Origin: Branchiostoma floridae
Taxonomy: Eukaryota; Chordata; Leptocardii; Amphioxiformes; Branchiostomatidae
DNA: 64,000 bases
NCBI RefSeq assembly: GCF_000003815.2
Contig: NC_049990.1
Location: 13,358,599-13,422,598, forward strand
Direction of reading: 5' to 3'
Positions 34,483 to 45,300 of the stretch are shown here, in pieces. Numbering within the stretch: position 1 is the stretch's first letter; the number at the start of each line of letters is the position of its first letter. A program made the position numbers and the translations under genes. The notes beneath the pieces are model-generated. The model had not been told where the DNA came from. It saw nothing but the letters and a program-made list of their open reading frames with translations, and did not search any database.

Positions 34483-34535
34483 CTGTGTGGCACATTTCTA
34501 GCCTGCTACTCACAGGGCCGGCATGGAAACCAATG

Positions 34536-34863
34536 TAAGAATTCAGAGGGGCGAGTAAGACCAGAAAGAAACAAACATGGCGACACCCGGGATCGAACCC
34601 GGGTCGGTGGCTTACAAATCATGAACGCTATTTTTCTTTTATTCTGTTTTCTTGAGCCAGGGTAGCCCAGCTCAGTGTATCACACTGCTTTACAGTGGGC
34701 CCCTGGAACACATAGTACATGACACATCAACACAATACATAACATACAAATATTATATACACAAAAGACCGTTTTCCATAATCATACTTCAGTCCGGACC
34801 TTTGCCACAAAAGCTCAGAGCTCCTTGGCAAGGATGGTAGAAGGTACTTGAACCACTGTTACA
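34536..34863 (-). repeat. tRNA-like SINE segment, copy 2
   Basis: Repeats GAATTCAGAGGGGCGAGTAA and a better preserved B box (minus-strand GGGTTCGATCCCGGG). It ends with the same GTACTTGAACCACTGTTACA as copy 1. Confidence 0.5.
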
Positions 34864-35329
34864 ATTCATCTACGAAAACCGCAGTGCCGCACCGGTGCCG
34901 CAAGTGCAGTGAGAGTCCACCTTTACTTTAGAACGGCTGTCAAAGAATGGATCCTTCCCATTACCCACGTTAATATTAAGGTTTAGCTCGGTGAGGACAT
35001 CGGAGGGTATGTCTATGGTATCATCTATCGTGTATAATAACTCCATTCGCCCTCAGGTAGTTAAGGGTAGACATATTTACTTCTCTCAAGTAACAAACAG
35101 AACAATAGCATAACAAAACCGGCCAACAACGTGACAGCGCTCACGGTCTAACTAGAAGCTAGGTCCTTCGTGTTTTTTAGAAGTAAAACAGAGCCAGCCA
35201 ACATTTCTACTTGTGACGTTGACTTAATAATATCTACTACATGTTATAGCAAACATCCTAGTGTCCTTAGAACTCATTATCAAATGATTTTATAGATAAA
35301 GAAAAATGTCTTACTGTGCGCCAGTGTCA

Positions 35330-35380
35330 TCTGTGTTTCACACCGCCATGATGGGTGGCACCAGTGCGCATGCGCCGGAC
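35330..35380 (-). promoter_or_regulatory. Candidate upstream promoter of the USP gene
   Basis: A GCGCATGCGC palindrome (NRF-1-like, one base off consensus) lies near 35,365-35,375, and a minus-strand CATGGCGGTG (YY1-like) near 35,350. A minus-strand GCGCACA/GTAAGA donor-like site at about 35,325 could end a first non-coding exon. The ATG in that piece does not join exon 1 in frame. The link to the USP gene is inference. Confidence 0.35.
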
Positions 35381-35798
35381 TGGGTCATTACAGGTTTGGA
35401 GATTTTTTGGCTACGCCTAAAGGGAGGAACGTTTTTCATTGTCTCACAATCGATATAGGATTTGACTTGACTTACTTAACTTAGTTCTTCTAATATGCAT
35501 TTCCTAGTGAACTGGTTTTGAGGTAGACTTCGGCTGTTTGGTCTTTGGCGGAAAAGAAAGGCCTTTGTTTCTTTGTAACGTTATGTGAAAGAAAAAATTA
35601 TGTTATGTTGAGAAAAAAATCACCTCCAATGAGGCTCCACGCAAGTCCGGAAATTGCCGACCCAAAGGGCCAGCATAGGTCTGTTTGTTGTAAAACTCTC
35701 CATAACGTGCTAATTTTGTAGTAAATGGTGCTTCTGCACATGCGTCTTGCTTTGCCGCGAATTCGATATCTGGCAATATGACCATGGTATGATATGAC

Positions 35799-35972
35799 TA
35801 CTCTCCAAGCAGAGGTTACGCTCCGGCTTTTTTTATCGTTTTCATCGGATTTTCTATTTTATGATGTTTTCTTGATGTCTCGCAGCCGAAAAGAGAACAG
35901 TAAAAAAACATCCCAACAAAAAACGCTTAAAAAAACGTCAAAACAGCCGGAGCCTAACCTCCGCTTGTATAG
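35799..35972. mobile_element. Foldback element CTCTCCAAGCAGAGGTT, copy 2
   Basis: ACTCTCCAAGCAGAGGTTAC and GCTCCGGCTTTTTTT are mirrored by AACAGCCGGAGCC and AACCTCCGCTTG. Same family as 24,232-24,432. Confidence 0.7.
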
Positions 35973-36404
35973 TTTGATACGAAAAACACATATACACCAT
36001 CAAAACGCGTCAGCATCAAAGGAAGGCATTATTGTGGATAGGTTTACAATCGGCGAGGGGATGTTACGTTTGCACAGTTGTACTAAAGACTGTTGACAGC
36101 CAGCGAGTATTTCCCAGACAGCTTCGAATTCAAAGAGTTAGACGTTCTATCCAGAACGATGAGAGAAATTAGTGGGAGAGGGGGTGTGGTCAGTTCGATT
36201 GCCAAACCATGTAATGTTGAGACTGCCCTTTAATTTATTCTTATACAGTCATATATCATCCACAGTCGTTGGAGCCATATAACCGTATAATACAACCTAC
36301 ACGTCGTGCCTCCTGCAAATAAAGATTTGTTGTTTCCTTTGATACACTGTGTTCTGTGGTTCAATTCATAATGAATGCCAGCTTTGTGGTCCTGTGCTTT
36401 GGTA

Positions 36405-36510
36405 GCCTGGTATCCAGCCGTAATATACCTCCCGAGTCTCTTCTCTTCTCTTTGTAAAGAGAAGAGAAGAGACTCGGGAGCTATCACATGATTACGGTTG
36501 GATACCAGGC
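36405..36510. mobile_element. Hairpin element GCCTGGTATCCAGCCGTAAT
   Basis: The outer arms GCCTGGTATCCAGCCGTAAT match at both ends with one mismatch. The inner 25-bp arms (36,429-36,453 and 36,456-36,480; CTCCCGAGTCTCTTCTCTTC...) are perfect with a 2-nt gap. No coding capacity. Confidence 0.8.
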
Positions 36511-36519
36511 AAGTGCTTT

Positions 36520-37560
36520 AGCAGTATGTTTTTTATTTGCTGGATTTTTTTTTCGCCCATTAGTTTTGGGGTATCCAGTGAATTCCATCCATAAAATTAA
36601 GTCAGTGTGGCCTAAAAACTCCTTTTCCAAATCGTCACCGGCATTCACTCGTGGCCACCTATCCACCAAATATCATGCAAAACCGTCTACAACGTGAGTT
36701 ATGCTGTCCGCAAACAAACGGACTCACACACTCGCCTCGCTGCAGTGCCGGCGGAAAGTGCTACGCCAATCATTTTCGAACTCGACCTTCCAAAGTTTCT
36801 GCAACCGCTACTCAAATACCAAATATCATGAAAGTCCATCCACAGCTACTCTCTAAAAACAGCTGTCTTTATGGACTTGGTTTATTTACCTTTCTAATCA
36901 TCATAGTCAGTGGCAACAAACGCGGCGTACTTATGCATAATAAGATCAGCAAAAAATTAATGCCATCTTAGAGTGGGTGCCATCTTAGGGCATCTCCCGT
37001 TACATACATACAGACAAGCGCTACCCAAAACATAACCCTCTGGGCGAAGGTAATATAAGAACAGATATTGTCTGTTAGTTATCTGTACATCGTTTGCTTG
37101 TCAGGAGTAGACCTTTCTCTGGTCAAAGTACGATTAAATTCGTTGGAACTTTCACACACTTGTGTGTTATTATTGTTATTTTGTGGAATTCTTGTTTGTT
37201 ACTGCGTGTATCCTGAGCGGGAAGAATCTACTCTCCATTTTAACCCATTTTACCACAACATGGTTTGGAAAGTTGTGGCTATTTCGCGCCTAGATTGCTC
37301 TAATTCTATCGTAGATGCCCAGTATTTGTTGTCTGTATACTGATCCGTACATATCTAGTATTAACATACCATTTCCTTTCATAAACATATAAGTCCATTC
37401 TTTTCAAAGTTGTCTTCTCTTTTGGTGGTAAGTAATAACAAATAACCATTGTCAGACAAGTTTCGTTCACAAACGTGTGATTGTCTTTTTTTTCTTCAAG
37501 CGGGTACGCGGGTGGACACGCCCATGGTACCGTTATTGACAGACACCGTGAGACACGTAC
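36520..37560. other. Intergenic, no gene seen
   Basis: Contains a half site of the TATGGATGACATC family near 36,587 and generic AT-rich sequence. No exon supported. Confidence 0.35.
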
Positions 37561-37570
37561 AAGTCTACAA

Positions 37571-37612
37571 TGACTCATTTGCATACTTGTCTTACACATT
37601 GGAGTATATATT
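37571..37612 (+). promoter_or_regulatory. TATA promoter with AP-1 and octamer motifs
   Basis: TGACTCA (AP-1 type, 37,571-37,577) overlaps ATTTGCAT (octamer type, ending about 37,584). A TATATATTT box follows at 37,605-37,613. A start site is expected near 37,635 (CTCATTC). It lies upstream of a GTAAGT donor at 37,699 that can join the acceptor before the peptide-coding exon. Confidence 0.6.
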
Positions 37613-38194
37613 TCCATCCCCGCGAGCCCTCCTCATTCATTCTGCCAGCCGTGACCTCAGAGTGACATCGTGCCGTGATCTACGTGACCAGGAATTCTGT
37701 AAGTATCAAACTCTTACCCCACGTTCTTTTGGAATCACTCTTCTGTTTTTGTACGTACCATACACACCATATTTTCTTGGTGTTTCTGGTTTTATTTTCA
37801 TGATATCGGGTCTTGATGGAAGATGAACCTGTTTTGTGAGAAATTGTTCAAAACGTGCAAATTAAGTGACTGATGAAAATTATTTAACACATTGCCTGAT
37901 CGTTGCCTAAATCATAGTAAAGCTTATCGTTTTTCGTCGAATAGTTTGCTGTTGGCCCAAACGGAACCGTTGTGAGGGCCAGTTTTTTAGGTAGCTATAT
38001 GGCCATATGAGAACTTCAAGTGATATTCTTGTCTTGTGGATCTGAATGAAGTCAAAGTAAAAGTCAGTTTTGTCAATTTGATTCCTACAGTTTGTTTGGC
38101 AGATTTGTAATGAGTTTGTGCAGTCTTAAGCTTGCCACAAGGAAGAACTGATTTTCATTTTGTTTCCCCTTCCAACATCAGCTGAAGCTACACG

Positions 38195-38318
38195 ATGAAG
38201 CTGTTTGTCTGCATGATGCTGGTAACGATGGTTGTCATGGCAACGCTGATCGACGACTCCGAAGGATGGAGGCGTCGGCGCAGGCGCAGAAGGGGTCGTC
38301 TGGATGTGGATGCAGATG
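38195..38318 (+). CDS. Arg-rich peptide, coding exon 1 (signal peptide, Arg8)
   Basis: ATG in context CACACGATGA, 13 nt after a good acceptor. Encodes the signal peptide and the R8 cluster; donor GTACGT after phase 1. Confidence 0.68.
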
Positions 38319-38763
38319 GTACGTTTGGTGATCACAAGTATTCCGACGGACGCCTTGGTTTTGCCTAAACTTTTAATTTGGCATGGGTTTAAGTAGATAA
38401 TGTTCCTACGTAGCTAATAGAAAGTGAAAATGGCTTTATTTTAGTACTGATGCATTCTATAACAAAAATTTGGTCTTTCAATGTCAACGTTTTTCAAAAG
38501 AATGAATTTCTGCGCTTCATATCGGCGCCGTACCCCAAGTCACTGACTCGATGTACTATAATTATTTTTTACAGCTGTCTCATGATATTTGTCTTTCTTT
38601 TACCCGTCCAGCTGACTCCGAGTTGAGGGAGGTTGTGGAAGAGGCGAGGTCGCTCCTGGAGGAACTTGATGAGGCCAGTGAACACTTGGATACACGGGAA
38701 CTACAGAATGGGGAAGTGGTTATGGTTTCTGAAGTGTTACATGCATTTACATGTAGCTCTTGA
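38195..38763 (+). CDS. Small secreted Arg-rich peptide precursor
   Basis: Predicted 91-residue secreted protein of unknown family from two coding exons, 38,195-38,318 and 38,612-38,763 (donor GTACGT, acceptor CTTTTACCCGTCCAG, phase 1, total 276 nt including the TGA). Residues 1-18 are a signal-peptide-like hydrophobic start (MKLFVCMMLVTMVVMATL), followed by DDSEGW, an R8-G-R cluster (residues 26-35), then LDVDADAD and an acidic helical segment ending FTCSS. The Arg cluster is a plausible proprotein-convertase site or a cationic effector region; which one is inference. An upstream 5' exon (about 37,635-37,698, donor GTAAGT) would splice to the acceptor CCTTCCAACATCAG at 38,181, 13 nt before the ATG. 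The gene converges with TTC14. No family recognised. Confidence 0.68.
38612..38763 (+). CDS. Arg-rich peptide, coding exon 2 (acidic helix)
   Basis: Acceptor TTACCCGTCCAG. Encodes DSELREVVEEARSLLEELDE with heptad-like Leu/Val spacing, ending in a single Cys and TGA. Confidence 0.65.
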
Positions 38764-39240
38764 GGCAGAGAGTAATGAGACTTCATTTGCATATTAAGTG
38801 ACCAGAAAATGCCACTACACGTATCTTAAGATACTGCTGTCAACTTTTGATATCTGAGTGGAGATGATCAACTAATACAATTCATGCAAATAAGTACCTT
38901 ATTTACATAATTAATGAGAAACACATAAGTCATAAAGGTTAAAACCATTTGGCAAAGGTATGGAGTTGTGGAACTCTAGTTTTTTCATGTCAATAGTGAA
39001 ACATGCACTTAAACTACAAATAGATATTATTGATGGACCACATCTTGCATCATCATTGCTGTGTATGAAATTTATTCTGTAATATGTGGCAAGATACTGG
39101 AGATGGATAATTCATTCAGTCCATTAGCTAATATTAAGCATCTATTTGTAAATAACTAGTTCTTATGGACACAACTCCAAATTTACATACAAAATGTTAC
39201 TACAGTTCATAATCATTTTACTTATATCATATATGATCCT

Positions 39241-39246
39241 AATAAA
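39241..39246 (+). terminator. Candidate polyadenylation signal AATAAA (plus)
   Basis: First AATAAA downstream of the peptide stop codon, giving a 3' UTR of about 500 nt. Confidence 0.45.
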
Positions 39247-39780
39247 ATAGTAGAAAGAACTGAGAAAACAGAACTGAATTACCGGTGATAATATCAGATG
39301 ATATATAATATTTTACATTCTTTGAAATATGTAGATTGAATTATGGCTGACATTGCTTACAAAGCGGTCCTCATCCACTGAAAGATGACTGGCATGACTA
39401 ATAATGATATGGTCAGACGATTAAAATGTGAAATGAAAAAAGAAAAAAAATTCTATATGTAACTACTGTAAACTAAGCAATTATATACATTCAAATGTAA
39501 TGGCACTTGGATTATAAAAGATTGCATACATTTCGTAATATTTGAAATAACTCCCCTAAAGTTTCAAACCTTACCCACTGCCTTCCCAAACTATTGATGT
39601 CAATATATTAGGTACCATATACAGAGGATCTAAGTTAACTTTACATAAAGTGATACAATGCTGAACCACAGATCTAGATACTTCCTGGATGTGGCCAAAA
39701 CAATGCAGCAATGCCTTTGGGAATACTCCTTTCCACTGAAGCATGGCCACTGAGTCTCCAAAAATCTACTTTAAATTAAT

Positions 39781-39786
39781 TTTATT
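39781..39786 (-). terminator. TTC14: Candidate polyadenylation signal of TTC14
   Basis: Minus-strand AATAAA about 0.67 kb beyond the TTC14 stop codon. The 3' UTR would then include an antisense LINE fragment. Confidence 0.4.
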
Positions 39787-39944
39787 GAATGAAGAAGTGT
39801 ATTTTGTAACCCTTTTCTATGCTTGGTTGGCTTTCAAATCAATGCTTTTATATCATGGATCATCTTCAATTGATAAAATCAAGAATAGAGTCTACTTAGC
39901 ATCTTCACTGGCCCTTTCTGACGAGACAAAACTGACTTACAGCC

Positions 39945-40405
39945 TTTAGAGGTATCCAAGGGTTACCTTGATATCATCATCACTGTTAACTTGCAAAACG
40001 TACCTACTGCAAGTCGACCCAAATGACAAACAAGACGTCTTCCCCCCTTTTCCTACAACATTTCTTCTGCACTGCAAAATAGGAATGGGGCAGATGTCTT
40101 TATTCCACAAACAATTCCAGGGTGGAACTCCCTGCCTGCAGTGACAGTAGCTGTGGTCATGGCTCCTAAGTACAACTAACCACCTACAGCAGCAATGCCA
40201 ACCCTCTCCCCTTCTACTGAAAATCATTAGCACATGGAGTCACCTGTAAAAGATTCCTCAACAGGTCAATACTGAAAACGATGTAAACTGTATCTCTGTT
40301 ATATACTTTGTCTGACCTGTGCCTCTTCCCTTATGACTTCAATGAAAAGAGGCCTGCAGGCCGATTTGAGCTTTCATGAATAAATGAAGTTTCAAACAAA
40401 CAAAA
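39945..40405 (+). mobile_element. 5'-truncated non-LTR retrotransposon 3' end
   Basis: In one plus frame it reads ADVFIPQTIPGWNSLPAVTV, the typical C-terminal end of LINE reverse transcriptases. It is followed by a short UTR and an AATAAATGAAGTTTCAAAC-type end with an (AAAC)n tail. Frames are broken upstream. It ends about 45 bp from the TTC14 stop codon. Confidence 0.7.
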
Positions 40406-40448
40406 TGTTTTATGCTACCTGTCGTTGTGGTGTTTGACAGTTCTGTGG

Positions 40449-42339
40449 CTATGACTTAAAATCTTGTGCTCTAGGAGATTTAGACCGATAACCTCCATGC
40501 TGACTCATTCTCCTGTCCGTGTTCCTTACTGACTTGCTGTCATGAGTTTGTTGCTGTTGATGGTATTCCCTACTGTAACCTCCACTACTGTCACCTTCTT
40601 TAGATCTGGAGTGTTCTGTCCTGCATCTTTCCTGTCGACCATGTTCTTTAGCATGGAGATTTCTGCCCTGTCCATCTGCATGTGTGCTGTCTTTTTCTTT
40701 TGTTCTGCCCCACCTGTCTGTACCTAGCCCTTTCACATGTTCACTTTGTGATTCAGAATAACATTCTTCTGTTGGCCTGTTTTGTCCTTTGGTATGTCTG
40801 TCTTGTCTTTCTACATGTCTATTTTGTCCTTCCAATATCTGTCTGTCATGTTTACTTGGTCTTTCCTTCTGTCTGTCCTGAGTCTCTGTATGTCTGTTTG
40901 TATGTCTGCTGTGTCCTTCTGCGTACCTGCCCTCTCTTCCACTGCGTTCACTTTCTGGTTCCAGATTTCTGTCCTGTCCCTTTCTCAGCCCAGTTTGTTT
41001 GTCCAGATCACTGTAACTTACAGAATGGCTTGTCTGTTCTTCTACACTTCTCTGCCCTTCCAAATACTTACTCTGTTCCCTCATATGACTCACTCCTACA
41101 GACATGTCCTGTCTCTGCTGTCCTGTGTCTGCTTCTCTCACATATCTGCTATATGTGTACTCTACTGAGGTTCTTCTTTGTCCTTCCCTTGCACTATGAT
41201 TATGTTCTGTCCTTGTACTTCCCTCACCACCATGACTATGTACTGTCTTTGTACTTCCCTCACCACTATAACTATGTACTGTCCTTGTACTTCCCTCACC
41301 ACTGTAACTATGTACTGTCCTTGTACTTCCCTCACCACTATGACTATGTACTGTCCTTGTACTTCCCTCACCACTATGACTATGTACTGTCCTTGTACTT
41401 CCCTCACCACTATAACTATGTACTGTCCTTGTACTTCCCTCACCACTGTAACCATGTACTGTCCTTGTACTTCCCTCACCACTATGACTATGTACTGTCC
41501 TTGTACTTCCCTCACCACTATGACTATGTACTGTCCTTGTACTTCCCTCACCACTGTAACTATGTACTGTCCTTGTACTTCCCTCACCACTATAACTATG
41601 TACTGTCCTTGTACTTCCCTCACCACTTTGACTATGTACTGTCCTTGTACCTCCCTCACCACTATGACTATGTACTGTCCTTGTACTTCCCTCACCACTA
41701 TGACTATGTACTGTCCTTGTACTTCCCTCACCACAGTGACTATAACTATGTACTGTCCTTGTACTTCCCTCACCACTATGACTATGTACTGTCCTTGTAC
41801 TTCCCTCACCACTATGACTATGTACTGTCCTTGTACCTCCCTCACCACTATGACTATGTCCTGACCATGTACCTCCCTCATGATCACCGCTAGTACTATG
41901 ACCATATCCTGTCCGTGTACCTCCCTCACTACTGCGACCATGTCCTGTCCATGTACCTCCTTCAGTACTATGACCACGCCCTGTCTGTGTACCTCCATCA
42001 CCTCTATGTTCTGTCCGTGTACCTCCCTCATGATCACCACTATGACCCTGTCCTGTCCATGCACCTCCCTCACCACTAGGACCATGCCTTGTCCGTGTAC
42101 CTCCTTCAGTACCATGACCATGTCCTGTCCATGTACCTCCCTTACCCGTATGACCATCTCCTGGCCAGGTACCACTTTCCCTGGGTGTACTGCTACGACT
42201 ATTCCTTCTACTGACACCTGATTCTGAACCACTGTCTGACTTCCGTTTCGGTGAGGATTTTTGCTTTTTCTTTAGTTTGGTTGTGTTTCCTTCATCTGAG
42301 CTGGAGCTGGACCGCTTTCTCTTTCTTTTCTTCCTTTTC
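40449..42339 (-). CDS. TTC14: TTC14 exon 14, basic/RS-like tail with 12-aa repeats
   Basis: Acceptor CATTGTAG, entry phase 2, stop TAG at 40,449-40,451; 1.89 kb. The basic Lys/Arg/Ser start matches vertebrate TTC14. The repeats [12 protein letters not shown] follow, then a Gln/Arg/His-rich region. Confidence 0.92.
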
Positions 42340-45300
42340 CTACAATGGGACATAGAGCAACAGTCAGAATTGTTCTACGGCAAAATCTGATAAATCTGTA
42401 ATTGTACATCATCATCAAAGTTCACAAGAAGACTGTAGCATACAATGTAAGGGAATTGAGATATAATGCTGACTGAAAGAGGATCAGGCCACTAAAACAT
42501 TCAGCTGTCCCTTGTTTTCATGTTTCTTTACAGGAATACAAAATACTTCTAAAATAAAAATTTAAAGTAACAAAGACATAATGCTTGATTGATACACCAT
42601 ATTCTATTATTGAATTACAGGGCTCGAAATACTTTTTTTCTGCATACTGCACTGGTGCAGGCAACATTGAAAATTACCAGCACCAGACTATTTTTACCTG
42701 CACCACTCCAAGTTTAGGAATATTAGATCATACTAAAATAGTTCAGGAACCATTGCTATTTTTTCTTTTATACTTTATAGGTCTGCAGCTAATAACAATC
42801 CATATACACCTACATCATAGGATATTTATGTATAAAACCCAGTATTTGGACCATTGCAGGTTAGGTACAGGAGGACACCAGAAATACCTGCACAGCTCCA
42901 ATTTTACCTGCACTAACCTGCATATGCAGGTGGTATTTCGAGCCCTGAATTAGTATTCCAGTGTGTAGTTTTGTAAAGTAACCTGCTCTTGTCCTTGCTG
43001 CTTCCCTCCACCCCCATCAGCTTCTGCAGCTTTTCCTTGGAACTTTGTGCAAAGGACATTTCAGCAGGCAGCTCTTCCGTGTCAGTGGTGAGGTCCACCT
43101 GACTCACAGTCTTCATGTTCTACCACAGCCAGTGCAGTAGCAACATAGGGCCATGTCCCACACAGGAACAACAAAATCAACCACACCCAAGCCATAAACA
43201 ATTTTTAGCCATCAAGAAGTAAAGTTTCAACAATCACATCATATTGCAATAGAAAAAATAAAAAGCAGGACGACTCAGTCAATAGTAAGTAGAATTCAGA
43301 CATCAACGATTAATGATAAAACATATATATATCAAGCATTCCAGTATTGAGAAGAGATGTGATTAAAGATAAGTAAAAGATGTAGGGAAAATAGTTTAGA
43401 ATGAAGATTTAGAGGTTTCAGGTAATTATGAAATATCATTACATTGAAAAAAAAAATGCCAGACATTTTAGCCATATGCAGTAGTTTGTGTGAGATATTT
43501 GACATATATACATATATATGGATAGCAGGAGTTACAAATAAAGAAGGTTGTATTTTGATGTTTATTTTATGTACATTACCACCGGAGATGGCAACATGAC
43601 AGTAACCCACAGTCCGGTAAGCAGGGTCATGTGTCGATAACAACAGCAACGTTACCCAGGGTGCCAGTTGATGTAGTGCCAATTAACGGGAGTAGTCCAA
43701 ACAGGCAGTAGTTTCCAGGGTTCACGGAAAGAGAAGGCACATTTAGATTAGTTAGTGGCCCTGAACAAGAACAAATGGTACGTCAGAAAAGTGGGGCCTG
43801 CTTTACAATCTCTGATCCTCTCAATCTTAACATGATGTAACAGCAAGACTTGACTCACAGCAGGAGTCTTTAGTTTAGATTAATTTATTTAATTCATTCA
43901 TTCACGCATAAGGAAACAATTCTAATAGTAAAAGTAAAAGTTAAGCATAAAGATGTGCAGGAGGAAGGAAGAAGCCTACAAGGCCCCTCCTTCAAACTTT
44001 CTCTTAAAGCATCAAGAATGGCACACATCATACATCCAGTACAAATTCAGTTTAGTCGGGATCAGGCTTCATACATATTTCCGTTTTAGTCCAAACCAGG
44101 GCTCTAGCCAGCGTCTGTTTTTCCGTCAATTGACGGAAATTTGCTGCGTGTGATGGAAAAATTTTAAAGCCAATCTGTCAACCTTGACAGACAAAAATCT
44201 GATAAAAGCTCCTTGGTGGAAGCTACAGGTGGCTTGGGGACACCGTCCACAGCCGTAAAAGCCACACACTATTTGTTTTGCTATTGTTATGATTGTTGAC
44301 AATGTGTGTCGGTGCCCTTTCGCATACGATAATCTCATCAAAACCCGTTTTTCAAGGTCTCAGTTCAGTCTAACTCCTGGAATAGTGTTTTCACGACGAT
44401 GGGAATTGGCTGAGATAAAAAAATTTCGAGTAGGCTAGAGGCCTGGTCCAAACCAGTAAACTGAATAGCTATCACCTGTACCAAGCTGAGCTGGGAGAGT
44501 TGACTGTTTTTCCTCACCTCTAGTTTGGTCCTGACTTGCTCCAAAGCCTCCTTAGCTTCCTGTAAGTCTGGGTTGATGAGGAGAGCTTTCCTGTACAGCA
44601 TCATGGCCTCCTCATCCTCTCCATCTTCCTGCAACCTTTAAACAACATCATCTGTCACCATCAAGGACTTCATTCCCCTACTATACCAGTCCCCACAGAA
44701 AAACAGCACTTAAATAAATGTTCATGATGCAAAAACCAAAAAAATAAACTTTGGCTTGCCCTCAAGGCAACATTTGCCACAATTGAGATCAGAAATACCT
44801 GCACAGCTCCAATTTTACCTGCACTAACCTGAATATACAGGTGGTATTTCAAGCCCTGCATGATGCAAACTTGCATCCAAGCTTAAACCATTTCAGTTTC
44901 TAGTGATTCTGCATCAGATTCTTTGTCTTTAATTGGCACTGAATTGCTGTTTTGCTGTCTGTGGGAGATGCAGCCTAGCAAAATCTTTGAACACATTCTG
45001 ATTCTCATATATGTCATTGTTTTATATGTTTCCTCCAGATCACCTGATCCCCAAATTCATTTCTTCAGTTGACCATAACAATTTATGCCAACATTCAATT
45101 ATACAATCATGTAAACTAAAAAAAAAGGATTTCCAGCACAGGCACATAAACGTCCAACCCTGAACCTGAACCTCTAGACCTTAATCTGAACCTGAACCTA
45201 AACTTGAGTTTAGGTACACCACCAGACTAGTGAAGTAAGTTTAGAAGACTTACTGCTGTCCCCTGGCCAGTAGAGTCTCACACATGTACTTCCTGGCATT

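Larger units (their letters stand above)
38764..39940. other. Convergent intergenic/3' UTR stretch
   Basis: AT-rich with no exon. Likely holds the 3' UTRs of the peptide gene (plus) and TTC14 (minus). Confidence 0.45.

Noticed and set aside
35310-35345. ATG-containing first coding exon of the USP gene (MTLAH)
   Set aside because: Joining it to exon 1 at the visible donor gives the wrong phase and an early stop; kept only as a possible non-coding first exon.
40682-41893. 403-codon plus-strand open frame of repeated [12 protein letters not shown]
   Set aside because: Antisense shadow of the TTC14 36-bp repeat array. Triplet-period repeats lacking stops stay open on both strands.
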